Notes: a model not told the origin generated them from the letters alone. Numbered from the stretch's first letter, positions 43,108 to 52,952 are shown. The stretch is DNA of 64,000 nucleotides from an uncultured Lachnospiraceae bacterium (GCA_910588955.1 CAJURQ010000002.1:199758-263757), one strand, 5' to 3'. Numbers and translations: made by a program.

Positions 43108-44810
43108 AGCGCCTCCTCCCCCACCCCCACGCTAAACAACACCGGCAGCGCCACAAACACCCCATACGCATACCGGAACTCATTGTACACCGGCGTTGCC
43201 AGAAGCAGGCTCCCCAGCAGCATCACGCAGGGCGCAAAGGCGATAGCACGCCTTCCCCTGTAAAGCGTGCAGGCGAGCGCGAACAGCAGCAGCCATGTAT
43301 TCATCCCCAGACTCCACACTCTGTTGTAAAGCGTCTGAAACCACTGCAAAAACTGACCCATAGCAATGCTGGCGTCATAGCTGAAAACCTTCCGCTCATT
43401 CTCGATGCCGAAAGGATTTTCCACCATAAAATACTCGCTGTAAAGGATTTGCTCGTGAGGAATATGTAAGGCGTAATAGCCCGCCGTCTGCCGGATTTCA
43501 CCCTCCAGATAAAGCATGGGATTACGAAGCCCCACATTCAGCCAGAGCTTTGCGTAAGCTCCCCGGTTATCCGCGATCACCTGCTGGTCGCCGTGCTCGC
43601 GTATATAATTTTTCGTCATATCAAACAAATAGGGATTGTAATACTCGTCAATCTGCGAGAGCGGCACGACCGCCTCCAGCATCTCCACCTCTTCCGGCTT
43701 GAGATTCCCGCCTCTGGCATAGGCACAGAGCAGATGCTGCACCGGCATAGTCAGGCTCTCGATGGTGTCCGGCGGCTGTACCTGCAGGGCGTGAAGAACC
43801 GGTCCCTGCCAGAGTAGATAGCTGACAAGCACCGCCGCCACCGAAGCATACATGCGCTGCCTCTCCTGCCCCGAAAAAAAACGCCGCAAACCATCTTCCC
43901 TGTGCCCACTGCTCTCCGCTCCGGCTTTCCGCCCCGCAAATAATTGTGACAAAATCAGCAGCACCGCCGTCCCCAGAAAGACAAAGATACCGTTGCTTCT
44001 GAGCAGGCACACCAGCAATCCTGTCGCAAAAAACCAGATCCACCGCCGCCCGCCTGTCGCCTGTGCCGCGCCACAATGATGCACCGCCCATATAAAGAGC
44101 AGAAACGCCGCCGTAAACCATGCGTCCTTACCCATACAGATACTGTACATGCCGTTAATAGGGAGAAGGGCATAGAAAAATACCGCAAGGACAAGCCAGA
44201 GAATCCTTGTGCCCCGCTGGTACAAGAGATACAGATAAAAGCCGAACACCGCCGCCGTCAGCGCCATCTGAAAAAAGGTGTAAAGCGCCACTGCCGCCGT
44301 GTAGTCTCGAAAAAGACCATAACCCACCGTCAGAAATACCTTGATGATAAGCGTGTGGAAATAGGGATGGTGATTGGATTTTGCCGCCATGCCGAGCGCC
44401 TGCTCCATCTGCCACACCGCATCGTTGTTAAACCAAGTCGGATAATACATAAGAAAGTAAGGCAGATAGCAGAGCAGGCAGAAAAGAAAGAACGCCAGCC
44501 AGATCCACCAACGCCCCCGCTGCGGCTTCCTCGGCGGAAACACTTTGTCATAAAAGGCGCGCACACCGGAGGGCATAAGGGCAATCAGCGCCAGCCAATT
44601 CTCCGTAAGAAAGCCCGCCGCAAACAGTACTGCAAAGCTTCCCGCCGCCCAGAGCACAAGCCGTCCCATATTCTGCGCATTGCTGTAGTCCACCGAGCCC
44701 TGCCAGTCTCCCAGCACGACAAAACAGGCGCAGCATAGGGCAAAGGGAACAAGAAGCAGGAGCTTACGTCCCGTGGGGCGCTGTATTTTTATATCCTGAT
44801 TCCGTTCCAT
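43104..44810 (-). CDS. DUF6020-like polytopic membrane protein
   Basis: 568 residues with about 12-13 hydrophobic segments. YYPTWFNNDAVWQMEQALG after the third membrane segment, SNHHPYFHTLI and PINGMYSICMGKDAWFTA match the pattern of DUF6020 proteins, which are considered GT-C-fold transferases using polyprenyl-phosphate sugars. The acidic Asp in FNND would be the catalytic-loop residue. It may add a side sugar outside the membrane. GGAGGATAACGC precedes the ATG. Its last codons provide the ribosome site of the R-M controller gene. Confidence 0.72.
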   Translation of the reverse strand: MERNQDIKIQRPTGRKLLLLVPFALCCACFVVLGDWQGSVDYSNAQNMGRLVLWAAGSFAVLFAAGFLTENWLALIALMPSGVRAFYDKVFPPRKPQRGRWWIWLAFFLFCLLCYLPYFLMYYPTWFNNDAVWQMEQALGMAAKSNHHPYFHTLIIKVFLTVGYGLFRDYTAAVALYTFFQMALTAAVFGFYLYLLYQRGTRILWLVLAVFFYALLPINGMYSICMGKDAWFTAAFLLFIWAVHHCGAAQATGGRRWIWFFATGLLVCLLRSNGIFVFLGTAVLLILSQLFAGRKAGAESSGHREDGLRRFFSGQERQRMYASVAAVLVSYLLWQGPVLHALQVQPPDTIESLTMPVQHLLCAYARGGNLKPEEVEMLEAVVPLSQIDEYYNPYLFDMTKNYIREHGDQQVIADNRGAYAKLWLNVGLRNPMLYLEGEIRQTAGYYALHIPHEQILYSEYFMVENPFGIENERKVFSYDASIAMGQFLQWFQTLYNRVWSLGMNTWLLLFALACTLYRGRRAIAFAPCVMLLGSLLLATPVYNEFRYAYGVFVALPVLFSVGVGEEAL

Positions 44811-44813
44811 GCG

Positions 44814-45926
44814 TTATCCTCCGTACTCCCTGCACAATTCTTCGATATAATCCCGCCACTCTCCGTAAATCGCCTCATCGTTTGCTCTCTCCGCGATTTT
44901 TCTCGCCTCCCGCCCGAGCCGGGCGGCAAGCGCCGGATCCTCAATCAGCCGGTTAATGCCATCCTCCATCGCCTCCTGATCCTTGATGGGAACTAACAGC
45001 CCGTCCACCTCATGCGTCATGATCGTGCGCGGACCGCCGCAGGGACAATCCGTCGCCACAATCGGCAGCCCCAGCGCCATCGCCTCCATCAACGCATTCG
45101 GCAGCCCCTCCCAGTCCGAGCTGAAAGCAAAGAGCGCCGCATCAGCCAGATCCTTTTCCAGTGAATCGCTCGCTCCCATCAGACGCACATAATCCCCGGC
45201 ATGGAGTTCGGCAATCGTGCGCTCCAAAAGGGGCTTCGTCCCGTCTTTCGAGTCCGGACCGTATATCTTTAAGTCATAGTCCGGGTGCTTTTTATGCACC
45301 TCATGAAAGGCGCGGATCAGCATCTCCTGATTTTTGAAATCCACCAGACGTCCCGACTGCACCACCGTTTTGTTCCGCTTCTCGGGCTCGGGCACGCCGA
45401 TATATTTGGGATTTAAAGGGTTTAGGATAATCCGGGAATTTTTTTGCAGTCTAGGCGCAAAAAATTCTCTCGCCCCCTCCGTCTGGAACACACAGCCGTC
45501 CGCTCTCGGAAAGAGAAAGGGAATCTGCACCTTGTCGAAAAGCATATCGTAATGCCCCACCGGATCTGTCCTTATGGAAATGAGTACCGGTATCTTCATA
45601 AAGAAAGCTGCAGTCAGACCGCGATACAGCGCTTTTCTGGCAAAGGGGATCAGAATATCCGGCTTCTCCTTGCGCAAAAACTGTTTCAAATAATGAATAT
45701 GCAGCAAAAACTGGGCAATGCGGCTCTTTTTCTCATCCCCGGGCTTTAAGCCGACATGCACGCGCCGCACTCTTTCATCCAGTTGAAATTCATTTTCACC
45801 CTGCCACAACGTAGCCACGAGCACCTCGTAACCGTTTGCCGCAAAGCGGTTTGCCAAATTTGAGACCACCCGCTCCGCTCCGCCCTGTTCGAGACAGTTC
45901 AAGTGAAACGCAATCTTACGCTCCAT
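44814..45926 (-). CDS. Glycosyltransferase family 4
   Basis: 370 residues. IAFHLNCLEQGGAERVVSNLANRF (acceptor-side loop) and SDWEGLPNALMEAMALGLPIVATDCPCGGP (donor site with the EX7E motif) define a GT4 enzyme. It resembles the PglH/PglJ and EpsF style of HexNAc or hexose transferases. The ATG follows GGAGG by four bases. It is followed only three bases later by the DUF6020-like gene and is one of three consecutive GT4 genes, so they probably build consecutive linkages of one repeat unit. Confidence 0.9.
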   Translation of the reverse strand: MERKIAFHLNCLEQGGAERVVSNLANRFAANGYEVLVATLWQGENEFQLDERVRRVHVGLKPGDEKKSRIAQFLLHIHYLKQFLRKEKPDILIPFARKALYRGLTAAFFMKIPVLISIRTDPVGHYDMLFDKVQIPFLFPRADGCVFQTEGAREFFAPRLQKNSRIILNPLNPKYIGVPEPEKRNKTVVQSGRLVDFKNQEMLIRAFHEVHKKHPDYDLKIYGPDSKDGTKPLLERTIAELHAGDYVRLMGASDSLEKDLADAALFAFSSDWEGLPNALMEAMALGLPIVATDCPCGGPRTIMTHEVDGLLVPIKDQEAMEDGINRLIEDPALAARLGREARKIAERANDEAIYGEWRDYIEELCREYGG

Positions 45927-45935
45927 GCTTCCTCC

Positions 45936-47054
45936 CTAATCAACCGACCATTCCCTGATCTTGCGTATATATTCTTCTTTTGAGAAATCGCCCGCGCGCT
46001 CCACCGAAAGTCTGCCGTAGCGCGCCATCTCCTCCTCATCCTGCATCAGCGCAATCACCCGATCCGCGATACGCTGTTCTTCCTCCTCAATGTGGGCAGC
46101 GTCCATATCGGGTTCTTTTCCCATATTTGGCACCAAAACCCCGTACGTCCCGTCAAGAATCTCCGCCGGTCCTGTCATGCAGTCGGTCGCCACCGCCACG
46201 AGCCCGAGCGCCATAGCCTCCACCAACGCGTTCGGAAATCCCTCCCAATAGGAAGTCAGAAGATATAGCGTCCCCTTTTTCAGATAAGGATAGGGATTTT
46301 TCTGAAGTCCCGCAAAGCAGACGGCATCCGCGATGCCCAGATCCGCCGCAAGCTTTCGATAGGGCGTAAATTCGCCTTTCCCGATAATCAGCAGTCTGGT
46401 GTCCGGGATAGCTTTATACACCAGCGAAAAAATTTTGATCAGATGCCAGAAACCTTTTACCGTATCCTCGCGCCCCATAGAGCATATAATCCTGCCATCC
46501 TGCCACGGAAGCTGCGCCTCCCCCTCCGCCGCCCGGGTTCGTATCTGGTCAATATCAAAGAAATTCTGCAAGGTGCAGGCATGTCTGCAGCCATACTTCT
46601 TCTCTATCATCTGCCGAAGCGTCTCCGAACAGCATAAAAGCCGGTCGGCGCGTTTACAGTACAATCCGATCCACGGACTGTCCAAATCCATATAGCTTCT
46701 GACGCCCAGCCAGCATTTCGTTCCCCGTCTTGTAAAGAGCCGTCCCGCAAAAACATTTGCCAAGTTAGCCGTGTTGCCGAAGCTGTAGGCAATGTCGAAT
46801 CCCTCCTCGCGTTTCAGCCTGTTCAGCCTGTGCGCCCGCCTGAGTACATTGAGGACTTTGGCGGCTTTTCCGGGGCGGCTTGGCAGCGCCAAGTCGATCA
46901 CCGGCGTTCCCTCCACGTCAAAGTCGATGTTGGCGGAATCAAAGACAGCAATCTTCACCTCAAAATACGGTTTTAAAATAACAGCCGTCATTGCACAGAC
47001 TTTTTCCAGTCCGCCCTGATGCAAGGAAGGGGCGATTAATAATAATTTTTTCAT
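45936..47054 (-). CDS. Glycosyltransferase family 4
   Basis: 372 residues. LLIAPSLHQGGLEKVCAMTAVIL and TSYWEGFPNALVEAMALGLVAVATDCMTGPAEIL are the GT4 acceptor loop and donor block. The start overlaps the previous stop as ATGA, indicating coupled translation. The ribosome site is weak (GGAGA 12 bases away), consistent with coupling. It should act between the GT4 enzymes at 47051 and 44814 in assembling the oligosaccharide. Donor unknown. Confidence 0.89.
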   Translation of the reverse strand: MKKLLLIAPSLHQGGLEKVCAMTAVILKPYFEVKIAVFDSANIDFDVEGTPVIDLALPSRPGKAAKVLNVLRRAHRLNRLKREEGFDIAYSFGNTANLANVFAGRLFTRRGTKCWLGVRSYMDLDSPWIGLYCKRADRLLCCSETLRQMIEKKYGCRHACTLQNFFDIDQIRTRAAEGEAQLPWQDGRIICSMGREDTVKGFWHLIKIFSLVYKAIPDTRLLIIGKGEFTPYRKLAADLGIADAVCFAGLQKNPYPYLKKGTLYLLTSYWEGFPNALVEAMALGLVAVATDCMTGPAEILDGTYGVLVPNMGKEPDMDAAHIEEEEQRIADRVIALMQDEEEMARYGRLSVERAGDFSKEEYIRKIREWSVD

Positions 47055-48265
47055 ATCTTTGAACTGTCTCCTGTCAGATAAAACTGCTGATATCCTGCCG
47101 CCTGCGTGCGCACGTCAAATCCCGCCTCCCGAAGCTCCTGCGCCGTATCTCTGCGGACATAATCCACCCGCTTTAAAAGTTCCTCCGCCCAGCGCGCCGG
47201 AGGCTCCTCTATACTCAGATAGGTGACAAGATCCATAGCCTTCGCCTCTCTCGTGACGGTATCGGACACCAGACAGCAAAGCCCCGCCGCCTGCGCCTCC
47301 ACCAGCACGCCCGGCAGCCCCTCAAAAAAGGACGGCAGAACGAAGAAATCCATCGCCTGATAAAACCGCTCCACGTCCTTTCGGTTTCCCATAAACCGCA
47401 CGCTGCCGTCGATGCCAAGCTGCCGGCACTTTTCTTCCATAGCAGACCTGTCCTCCCCATCCCCGAGAAGAAGCAGCACGGCGTCCTCTCTCTTTTCACG
47501 AACCGCCGCAAAAACCTCCAACAGATAGGGATGGTTTTTTTGATATTGAAAACGCCCCACATGCCCGAGCACAAGCTCTCTGGACAGCCCAAGCTGTGCC
47601 CGCGCCTCCTGTCTCACTTTCTCGTCATAAGTAAATCTGCTCACGTCAACGGCATTGTAAATGACTTTGACACGTCCCGCCTTCATCGCCGCTTCGCCGA
47701 ACACGTCCTGCCCCGCAAGCTGCGAGCAGGCAAAGCAGTAATCCGCTTTCTTCGCAAGTCCTCTTCTGAAAAAGCGAGTCGCCAGCCCCTTCAACCCCTT
47801 CACCACGCCCGCGTTTCTGGCGTGTGCCACAGCGACAGGCACACCGGCTCTCTTCGCAATGGGCAGATAGATGCCGGCGGTACTGGTCATATGTCCCTGC
47901 ACCACCCGAAATTCCCTGTGCGCCGCAAAAAATGCCTTCACCGCTTTTCTGTAAGCAAAGTAATTATATACCTTAAATTTGGGGAGCACGTAAATATGCC
48001 CGCCCATCGCCTGTATCTCCTCGTCGTAAAATTCCGGTTTTCTGACACATTCGTTACCTTTTTCATTCTGCTTTTCCGCCCGGTCGCCAGTCCGCCGCAT
48101 TTCCTGAAAGCCGCTTTTCACAGCATCTGCGTGTACCAGAAAATCGAATTGAATCTCCTCCCGATCCATCTGCCGGTAGAGATCCATGATGCGGCTTTCC
48201 GCACCGCCCAGACTCACGCCGCCCAGCACATGCAGCACACGTATCGAATTGTCCATACCCCTCAC
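47051..48265 (-). CDS. Glycosyltransferase family 4 (GT1-group)
   Basis: 404 residues. VLHVLGGVSLGGAESRIMDLYRQM and SFFEGLPGVLVEAQAAGLCCLVSD identify a GT4 enzyme of the EpsF/CapM style. A hydrophilic, charged insert lies at about residues 52-75. The GTG at 48265 overlaps the formyltransferase stop (GTGA) and has GGGGGA upstream; an ATG three codons later is too close to its GAGGGG to be favoured. Donor unknown. Confidence 0.89.
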   Translation of the reverse strand: MRGMDNSIRVLHVLGGVSLGGAESRIMDLYRQMDREEIQFDFLVHADAVKSGFQEMRRTGDRAEKQNEKGNECVRKPEFYDEEIQAMGGHIYVLPKFKVYNYFAYRKAVKAFFAAHREFRVVQGHMTSTAGIYLPIAKRAGVPVAVAHARNAGVVKGLKGLATRFFRRGLAKKADYCFACSQLAGQDVFGEAAMKAGRVKVIYNAVDVSRFTYDEKVRQEARAQLGLSRELVLGHVGRFQYQKNHPYLLEVFAAVREKREDAVLLLLGDGEDRSAMEEKCRQLGIDGSVRFMGNRKDVERFYQAMDFFVLPSFFEGLPGVLVEAQAAGLCCLVSDTVTREAKAMDLVTYLSIEEPPARWAEELLKRVDYVRRDTAQELREAGFDVRTQAAGYQQFYLTGDSSKI

Positions 48266-49182
48266 TTTAAAACATCCCCCGCTTCCAGCGTTATGCCGCT
48301 CTCGTAGCGGTCGATCAAAAGCGATCCGTCCACCGTGCGCACCACGGGTTTCCCGTCAAATACGTCGATCACTTCGCCCGGCGCATAGGCGGAGAAATCA
48401 ATCATCTCGTCAAAGGGATGCGCCTCCCAGACGCGCACCTCCTGCTCTTTACAGTAAGCGAACGCTCCCGGAAAGGGCGCCGCCACGCCGCGGATCAGAT
48501 TATAAATATCCCGTGTTCTTTTATGAAAATCAATTTTCCCGTCCGCCGCCGTGCGCTTCTCATACCATGAATCAAAATCTTTGGAATCCGTGCGTATCTC
48601 GATATGCCCGCTCTCATAGGCGGCAAGCAGCTTACGGATCAGCCGTTTCGAGCAGATCATATTCTTGTACTGCGCCGTGCGGATATCGTCGTGGGGCGTG
48701 ATGGAAAACATCTCCGTGGCAAACACATTCGGGCTGTCCGCCTTCTCGTCATAGCGGAACAGATTCAGGTTAAAACGGGTGTCCCCCAGAATCACGGACC
48801 AGTTGAGCGGAGAACGCCCCCTGCCGAACGGCAGATAGCCGCTGTTGCCGTGAAAACCGTAGATGCCGTATTGAAAACAGTCCAGCACAGACTTTGGAAT
48901 GAGCCTCTGCCAGCCCATCGAAATACCGATCTCAAACTCGTTCTCTCGCAAAAATTTCTGCGTCTTCTCATCCGTCAGGAAATAACTGTCCGCCTCATGT
49001 ACCGGAATCCCGTATTTCTCCGTCAAAACAGACAGCCCCTTATACCCCGAAACCTGATTCTTCTTCGTCACCTCCGGGCTGATCGTAATAATCAGATCTA
49101 CAGGACAGATTTCCTTCTGTATAAAATCCACAATATTCTCAGACGTATCCTTCACCCCAAACACGACAACCTTATATTTCAT
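48262..49182 (-). CDS. Sugar N-formyltransferase-like protein
   Basis: 306 residues with an FMT-like catalytic domain (GYKGLSVLTEKYGIPV, FHGNSGYLPFGRGRSPLNW, KADSPNVFA) and a C-terminal FMT_C-like beta domain from about 230. His111 and Asp149 align with the catalytic pair, but the residue two before the His is Gly109 instead of the usual Asn. It may formylate the 4-amino sugar made by the PglF/PglE-type enzymes at 59473-62487, since no PglD-type acetyltransferase is present. GAGAGGG precedes the ATG. It lies between an epimerase gene and GT4 genes. Confidence 0.8.
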   Translation of the reverse strand: MKYKVVVFGVKDTSENIVDFIQKEICPVDLIITISPEVTKKNQVSGYKGLSVLTEKYGIPVHEADSYFLTDEKTQKFLRENEFEIGISMGWQRLIPKSVLDCFQYGIYGFHGNSGYLPFGRGRSPLNWSVILGDTRFNLNLFRYDEKADSPNVFATEMFSITPHDDIRTAQYKNMICSKRLIRKLLAAYESGHIEIRTDSKDFDSWYEKRTAADGKIDFHKRTRDIYNLIRGVAAPFPGAFAYCKEQEVRVWEAHPFDEMIDFSAYAPGEVIDVFDGKPVVRTVDGSLLIDRYESGITLEAGDVLK

Positions 49183-49215
49183 ATTCGCCGCCCTCTCTTC
49201 CGTAACACATGATAT

Positions 49216-50193
49216 TTATTTGAGATATTCCCTATACCAATCAATCGCCAGCCCAATTCCCTTCTCAAAATCATAGGAAGGATCATAGCCCAAAAGTTTC
49301 CTCGCCTTACTGATATCCGCGTTGGAATCCCGCACGTCGCCCGCCCTCGGCGGACCAAACTTCGGCTCCACCGAAACGCCCAGCGCCTGACAGAGCTGTT
49401 CGTACATGTCGATCAGATACAGCCGTCCCCCCGCGCCGATATTGAAAGCCTCTCCCGCCGCCTCACTGTCCGCCTTGCAGGCGCGCAGATTCGCCTCGAT
49501 CACGTTGTCGATATAAGTAAAATCCCGGGACTGCCTGCCGTCCCCGTTGATGATGGGCGTCTCCCCGTGAAGAAGCTGTTTGATAAACTTCGGAATCACC
49601 GCCGCGTACATGCCGTCCGGATCCTGCCTGCGCCCGAATACGTTAAAATAGCGCAGACCGTAAGTGTCGAGCCCATACAGCTCCTTGTAGAGCCGTCCGT
49701 ACTCCTCGTCCGTCTTCTTCGTCAGCGCATAAGGCGAAATCACTTTCCCCTCCTGCCCCTCTCTCTTCGGAAGCTCCGTGGAATCTCCGTAGACGGAGGA
49801 ACTGGACGCGTAGACAAACTTTTTCACCCCGCTCTGTCTGGCGGCTTCCATCATGTTTAACGTGCCGCGGATATTGATCTCCTCATAGAGCAGCGGCATC
49901 TCGATACTTCTGGGCACGCTCCCCCATGCCGCCTGATTCATCACATAGCCGACGCCCTCGCACGCCCGCTTACATGTTTCCAGATCCCGTATATCTCCCT
50001 TGATAAAGGTAAAGTTCTCATTCTCCAAAAAGGGCTCGATATTCTCATATTTTCCCGTGGACAGATCGTCCAGACACCGCACGGTATGCCCCATACTAAG
50101 CAATGCTTCACAGAGATTCGAGCCGATAAAGCCCGCGCCTCCCGTCACGAGAAATACCGCTTCTTTTTCAAATGTAATGTCCTGATAGCTCAT
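49216..50193 (-). CDS. NAD-dependent sugar epimerase, UDP-GlcNAc 4-epimerase-like (WbpP type)
   Basis: 325 residues. FLVTGGAGFIGSNLCEALL is the NAD-binding glycine motif; SSSSVYG and YALTKK supply the Ser/Tyr/Lys catalytic set of extended SDR epimerases, and GLRYFNVFGRRQDP is the next block. It should interconvert UDP-GlcNAc and UDP-GalNAc, or the uronic acids made by the dehydrogenase at 51636, in the cytoplasm. GAGGAGG precedes the ATG. Epimerase plus dehydrogenase in one operon is a common arrangement for HexNAcA-containing glycans. Confidence 0.88.
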   Translation of the reverse strand: MSYQDITFEKEAVFLVTGGAGFIGSNLCEALLSMGHTVRCLDDLSTGKYENIEPFLENENFTFIKGDIRDLETCKRACEGVGYVMNQAAWGSVPRSIEMPLLYEEINIRGTLNMMEAARQSGVKKFVYASSSSVYGDSTELPKREGQEGKVISPYALTKKTDEEYGRLYKELYGLDTYGLRYFNVFGRRQDPDGMYAAVIPKFIKQLLHGETPIINGDGRQSRDFTYIDNVIEANLRACKADSEAAGEAFNIGAGGRLYLIDMYEQLCQALGVSVEPKFGPPRAGDVRDSNADISKARKLLGYDPSYDFEKGIGLAIDWYREYLK

Positions 50194-50262
50194 CTTTTAC
50201 CTCCTCGTCAAAGCTGCCCTGCTTTACTGCAGCATGATCCTTCATTCGCTTTTCGTAACGAT

Positions 50263-51633
50263 TCAACCCTCGGCTTCATAGTTACCGCTTTTCTTCCATA
50301 GCAGTTTATCTGCACACGCCTCTCTGACCGACAGGTACAGCGCGATATAAAACAGTGAAAAACCGTATATCATATAGCGCGACAGGCACATGATCGTAAT
50401 TGACGTCGCGCAAACGTTCGCCACGATAAACAGTAACGCCGTTCCCATGACGACCGCCGCCTGAAACCGCTTCTTTACGAAAACCAGCCAGAGCGCCAGC
50501 CCCGCCGAAAGCAGATACAGAAAAAGCGCGGCAAAATTGATCAGCGGATGCACCACCGCGATACTTCTGACAAAACCGCCTCGGCACAACAGAATATAAT
50601 CGTACAGCCACTGTCCGAAACAGGCGGGCAGAAGTTTCTTTATCATCTTTCCTGCCATCTCGTCGGACATACTGCTCTGCTCGTAGTAATCCACTTTTCC
50701 CAGACCGAAATAATATGCCGACAGCTCCGCTTCGAGTATGTCGAACTTCAAAATATCGTGGTTTGCCTCCAGATATGCCGCCCGCTCGTCAAAACTGTCC
50801 CCGGCGTACACATGGTTCAGCTTCTGTTCCATCGCCTTGCGGTAAAAACTGTCGAAAAACGCCTGCTCCAGATCGCCTTCCTCGAAAACCTCCCTGTCCT
50901 CCTCGTCGCAGGCGTATATCACATTGGTCAGCGTATTCACCTGCCCATAAGTATTGCCCATAAAATAGCCGGTAACGCCATAATTATACACATGAACCGT
51001 CAGATCCCGCAGGAGAAAGACGAGAATCACCGCTGACGCGCATATAAATAACGACCGATACCTTTTATTTAGTATCAGGCGAATCCCGAGAAGAAGCGCC
51101 CACAGCAGAATCGTAGTCATCATCTGCCCTCTGGTCATGGACAGCAGATATGCGAATAACAACGCAAATACGGTGTCGCGAACCTTCCCCTCAAACAGCA
51201 TCCGCAAGAGAAAATACACGAATATGGTAAAGAGCGGGATGCACAGCGCCTCGCTCATTACCGAATTTTCCAGAAAAATACCGAGCGCCGATACATACCG
51301 CGTAATCAGATGCGGCAAAAGCTGTAATGCCGCAACCAGCAGCTCCTCCCACAGCCGAAGCCCGAAACGCCTCGCTAGGTACTCCGAAAGCGCCGTGATT
51401 CCAACAGCCATGAGTATTCCCTGCCCCGCCATCGCCGCGGTCAGATACCCCTCCCCGCAGACTGCCCGAAAAGCGGCAAGATAGAGGGGATAGAGCGGTT
51501 CCCTGTGAATATGCATCGTGATGTATTGTTCGGAATCGTTGTAAACGCCGACCCCGCCGACTGCAAGCAGTCCCAGAAAAAAGGCGAGAAGCCCTGTGAG
51601 TAGACACAGAGCTCTCTTTTTGTCTCTATTCAA
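50263..51633 (-). CDS. Polytopic membrane protein, putative GT-C glycosyltransferase
   Basis: About 456 residues with about 10-11 hydrophobic segments. YNDSEQYITMHIHREPLYPLYL after the first membrane segment carries the acidic motif typical of GT-C enzymes (GT39/GT83-like). A soluble loop of about 100 residues (220-320) is rich in charged residues. It would glycosylate a lipid-linked or exported glycan outside the membrane. The TTG at 51633 has GGAG nine bases upstream inside the dehydrogenase 3' end; a TTG at 51648 would overlap more. Family assignment is from general features. Confidence 0.68.
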   Translation of the reverse strand: MNRDKKRALCLLTGLLAFFLGLLAVGGVGVYNDSEQYITMHIHREPLYPLYLAAFRAVCGEGYLTAAMAGQGILMAVGITALSEYLARRFGLRLWEELLVAALQLLPHLITRYVSALGIFLENSVMSEALCIPLFTIFVYFLLRMLFEGKVRDTVFALLFAYLLSMTRGQMMTTILLWALLLGIRLILNKRYRSLFICASAVILVFLLRDLTVHVYNYGVTGYFMGNTYGQVNTLTNVIYACDEEDREVFEEGDLEQAFFDSFYRKAMEQKLNHVYAGDSFDERAAYLEANHDILKFDILEAELSAYYFGLGKVDYYEQSSMSDEMAGKMIKKLLPACFGQWLYDYILLCRGGFVRSIAVVHPLINFAALFLYLLSAGLALWLVFVKKRFQAAVVMGTALLFIVANVCATSITIMCLSRYMIYGFSLFYIALYLSVREACADKLLWKKSGNYEAEG

Positions 51634-51635
51634 TC

Positions 51636-52952
51636 CTACAATCTCCAATACAGAAAATCCTCTGTCAGATATTCTTTGCGGTTCAGTATACCCTTCAGAT
51701 CCATCAGTACCTTCCTCTTATGCGCCGGGTTATAGAAAGAAGAGATCTTCTCCCTGTCAAGGCACAGGAACTGCTCATGCGCCACAGCGATAATCAGCGC
51801 GTCCACATCTTTGATATCATCCATGGTCTTAAACTCGATCCCATAGAGACGCTTCGCCTCCCCCGCGTCAGCCGCCGGATCCACCACAATAGGCGCAATC
51901 CCGTATTCCCCCAGCTCCTTATAGATATCGATCACCTTCGTATTTCTCGTATCGGGGCAGTTCTCCTTAAAGGTAAAGCCCAGAATCGCCACCTTTGCGT
52001 GCTTGACCGGGATATTCGCCCGTATCAGATCTTTTACCAGACTCTCCGCCACATACTTGCCCATATCATCGTTGATCCGTCTGCCGGACAGGATAATCTG
52101 GGAGTGATACCCAAGCTCCTCCGCCTTATAAGTCAGATAGTAGGGATCCACGCCGATACAGTGACCGCCCACAAGACCCGGCATAAAGGGCAGGAAGTTC
52201 CATTTCGTCCCCGCAGCCTCCAGCACCGCCTTGGTATCGATCCCCATCTTGTGAAAAATGATAGAAAGTTCGTTCATAAACGCAATGTTGATATCTCTCT
52301 GGCTGTTCTCAATGACCTTTGCCGCCTCCGCGACCTTGATGGATTCGGCGCGGTATACGCCCGCCTCCACCACCAGTTCATAGACCTTCGCGACAACGTC
52401 AAGGGTTTCCTCGTCCATACCCGACACGATTTTCGTGATCGTCTCCAGCCTATGTACTTTATCGCCCGGATTAATTCGCTCGGGGGAGTACCCAATCTTG
52501 AAATCCACGCCGCACTTTAAACCGGACTCCCGCTCCAAAATCGGCACGCAGATATCTTCCGTCACGCCGGGGTACACCGTAGACTCAAACACCACCACAG
52601 AGCCTTTCGTCAAATTCTGCCCCAGAATGCGGCTTGCCCCCTCCACCGGGGAAAGATCCGGCGTGTGGTCGTCATTGACCGGCGTCGGCACCGCCACAAT
52701 ATGAAACTTCGCCTCTTTCAGCCTTGTGGGATCAGCCGTGAAATCCACCTCCGTATTGCGGATCACCTCGTCGCCCACCTCGTTCGTGGGATCGACGCCG
52801 CTCTTGTACAGGTTGATCTTCTCCTCGTTTAAGTCAAAGCCCACCACCTTAATCTTTCTGGCGAACGCCACCGCAATCGGCATGCCTACATAGCCAAGAC
52901 CCACCAACGAAAGTTTCTCCTCACCGCTCACCAATTTTTCATATAAATCCAT
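51636..52952 (-). CDS. UDP-N-acetylhexosamine 6-dehydrogenase (TviB/WbpO-like)
   Basis: About 438 residues with three UDP-sugar dehydrogenase domains: LVGLGYVGMPIAVAF (NAD binding), ESTVYPGVTEDICVPILE, GYSPERINPGD, KVIENSQRDINIAFMNEL and the catalytic-cysteine block GLVGGHCIGVDPYYLT. Proteins with this pattern oxidise UDP-GlcNAc or UDP-GalNAc to the uronic acid, using 2 NAD. The ATG follows GGAGG by six bases. A 5-bp hairpin (52968-52984) lies just before the ribosome site. The uronic acid could be the target of the AsnB-like amidotransferases or the ATP-grasp ligase. Confidence 0.92.
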   Translation of the reverse strand: MDLYEKLVSGEEKLSLVGLGYVGMPIAVAFARKIKVVGFDLNEEKINLYKSGVDPTNEVGDEVIRNTEVDFTADPTRLKEAKFHIVAVPTPVNDDHTPDLSPVEGASRILGQNLTKGSVVVFESTVYPGVTEDICVPILERESGLKCGVDFKIGYSPERINPGDKVHRLETITKIVSGMDEETLDVVAKVYELVVEAGVYRAESIKVAEAAKVIENSQRDINIAFMNELSIIFHKMGIDTKAVLEAAGTKWNFLPFMPGLVGGHCIGVDPYYLTYKAEELGYHSQIILSGRRINDDMGKYVAESLVKDLIRANIPVKHAKVAILGFTFKENCPDTRNTKVIDIYKELGEYGIAPIVVDPAADAGEAKRLYGIEFKTMDDIKDVDALIIAVAHEQFLCLDREKISSFYNPAHKRKVLMDLKGILNRKEYLTEDFLYWRL

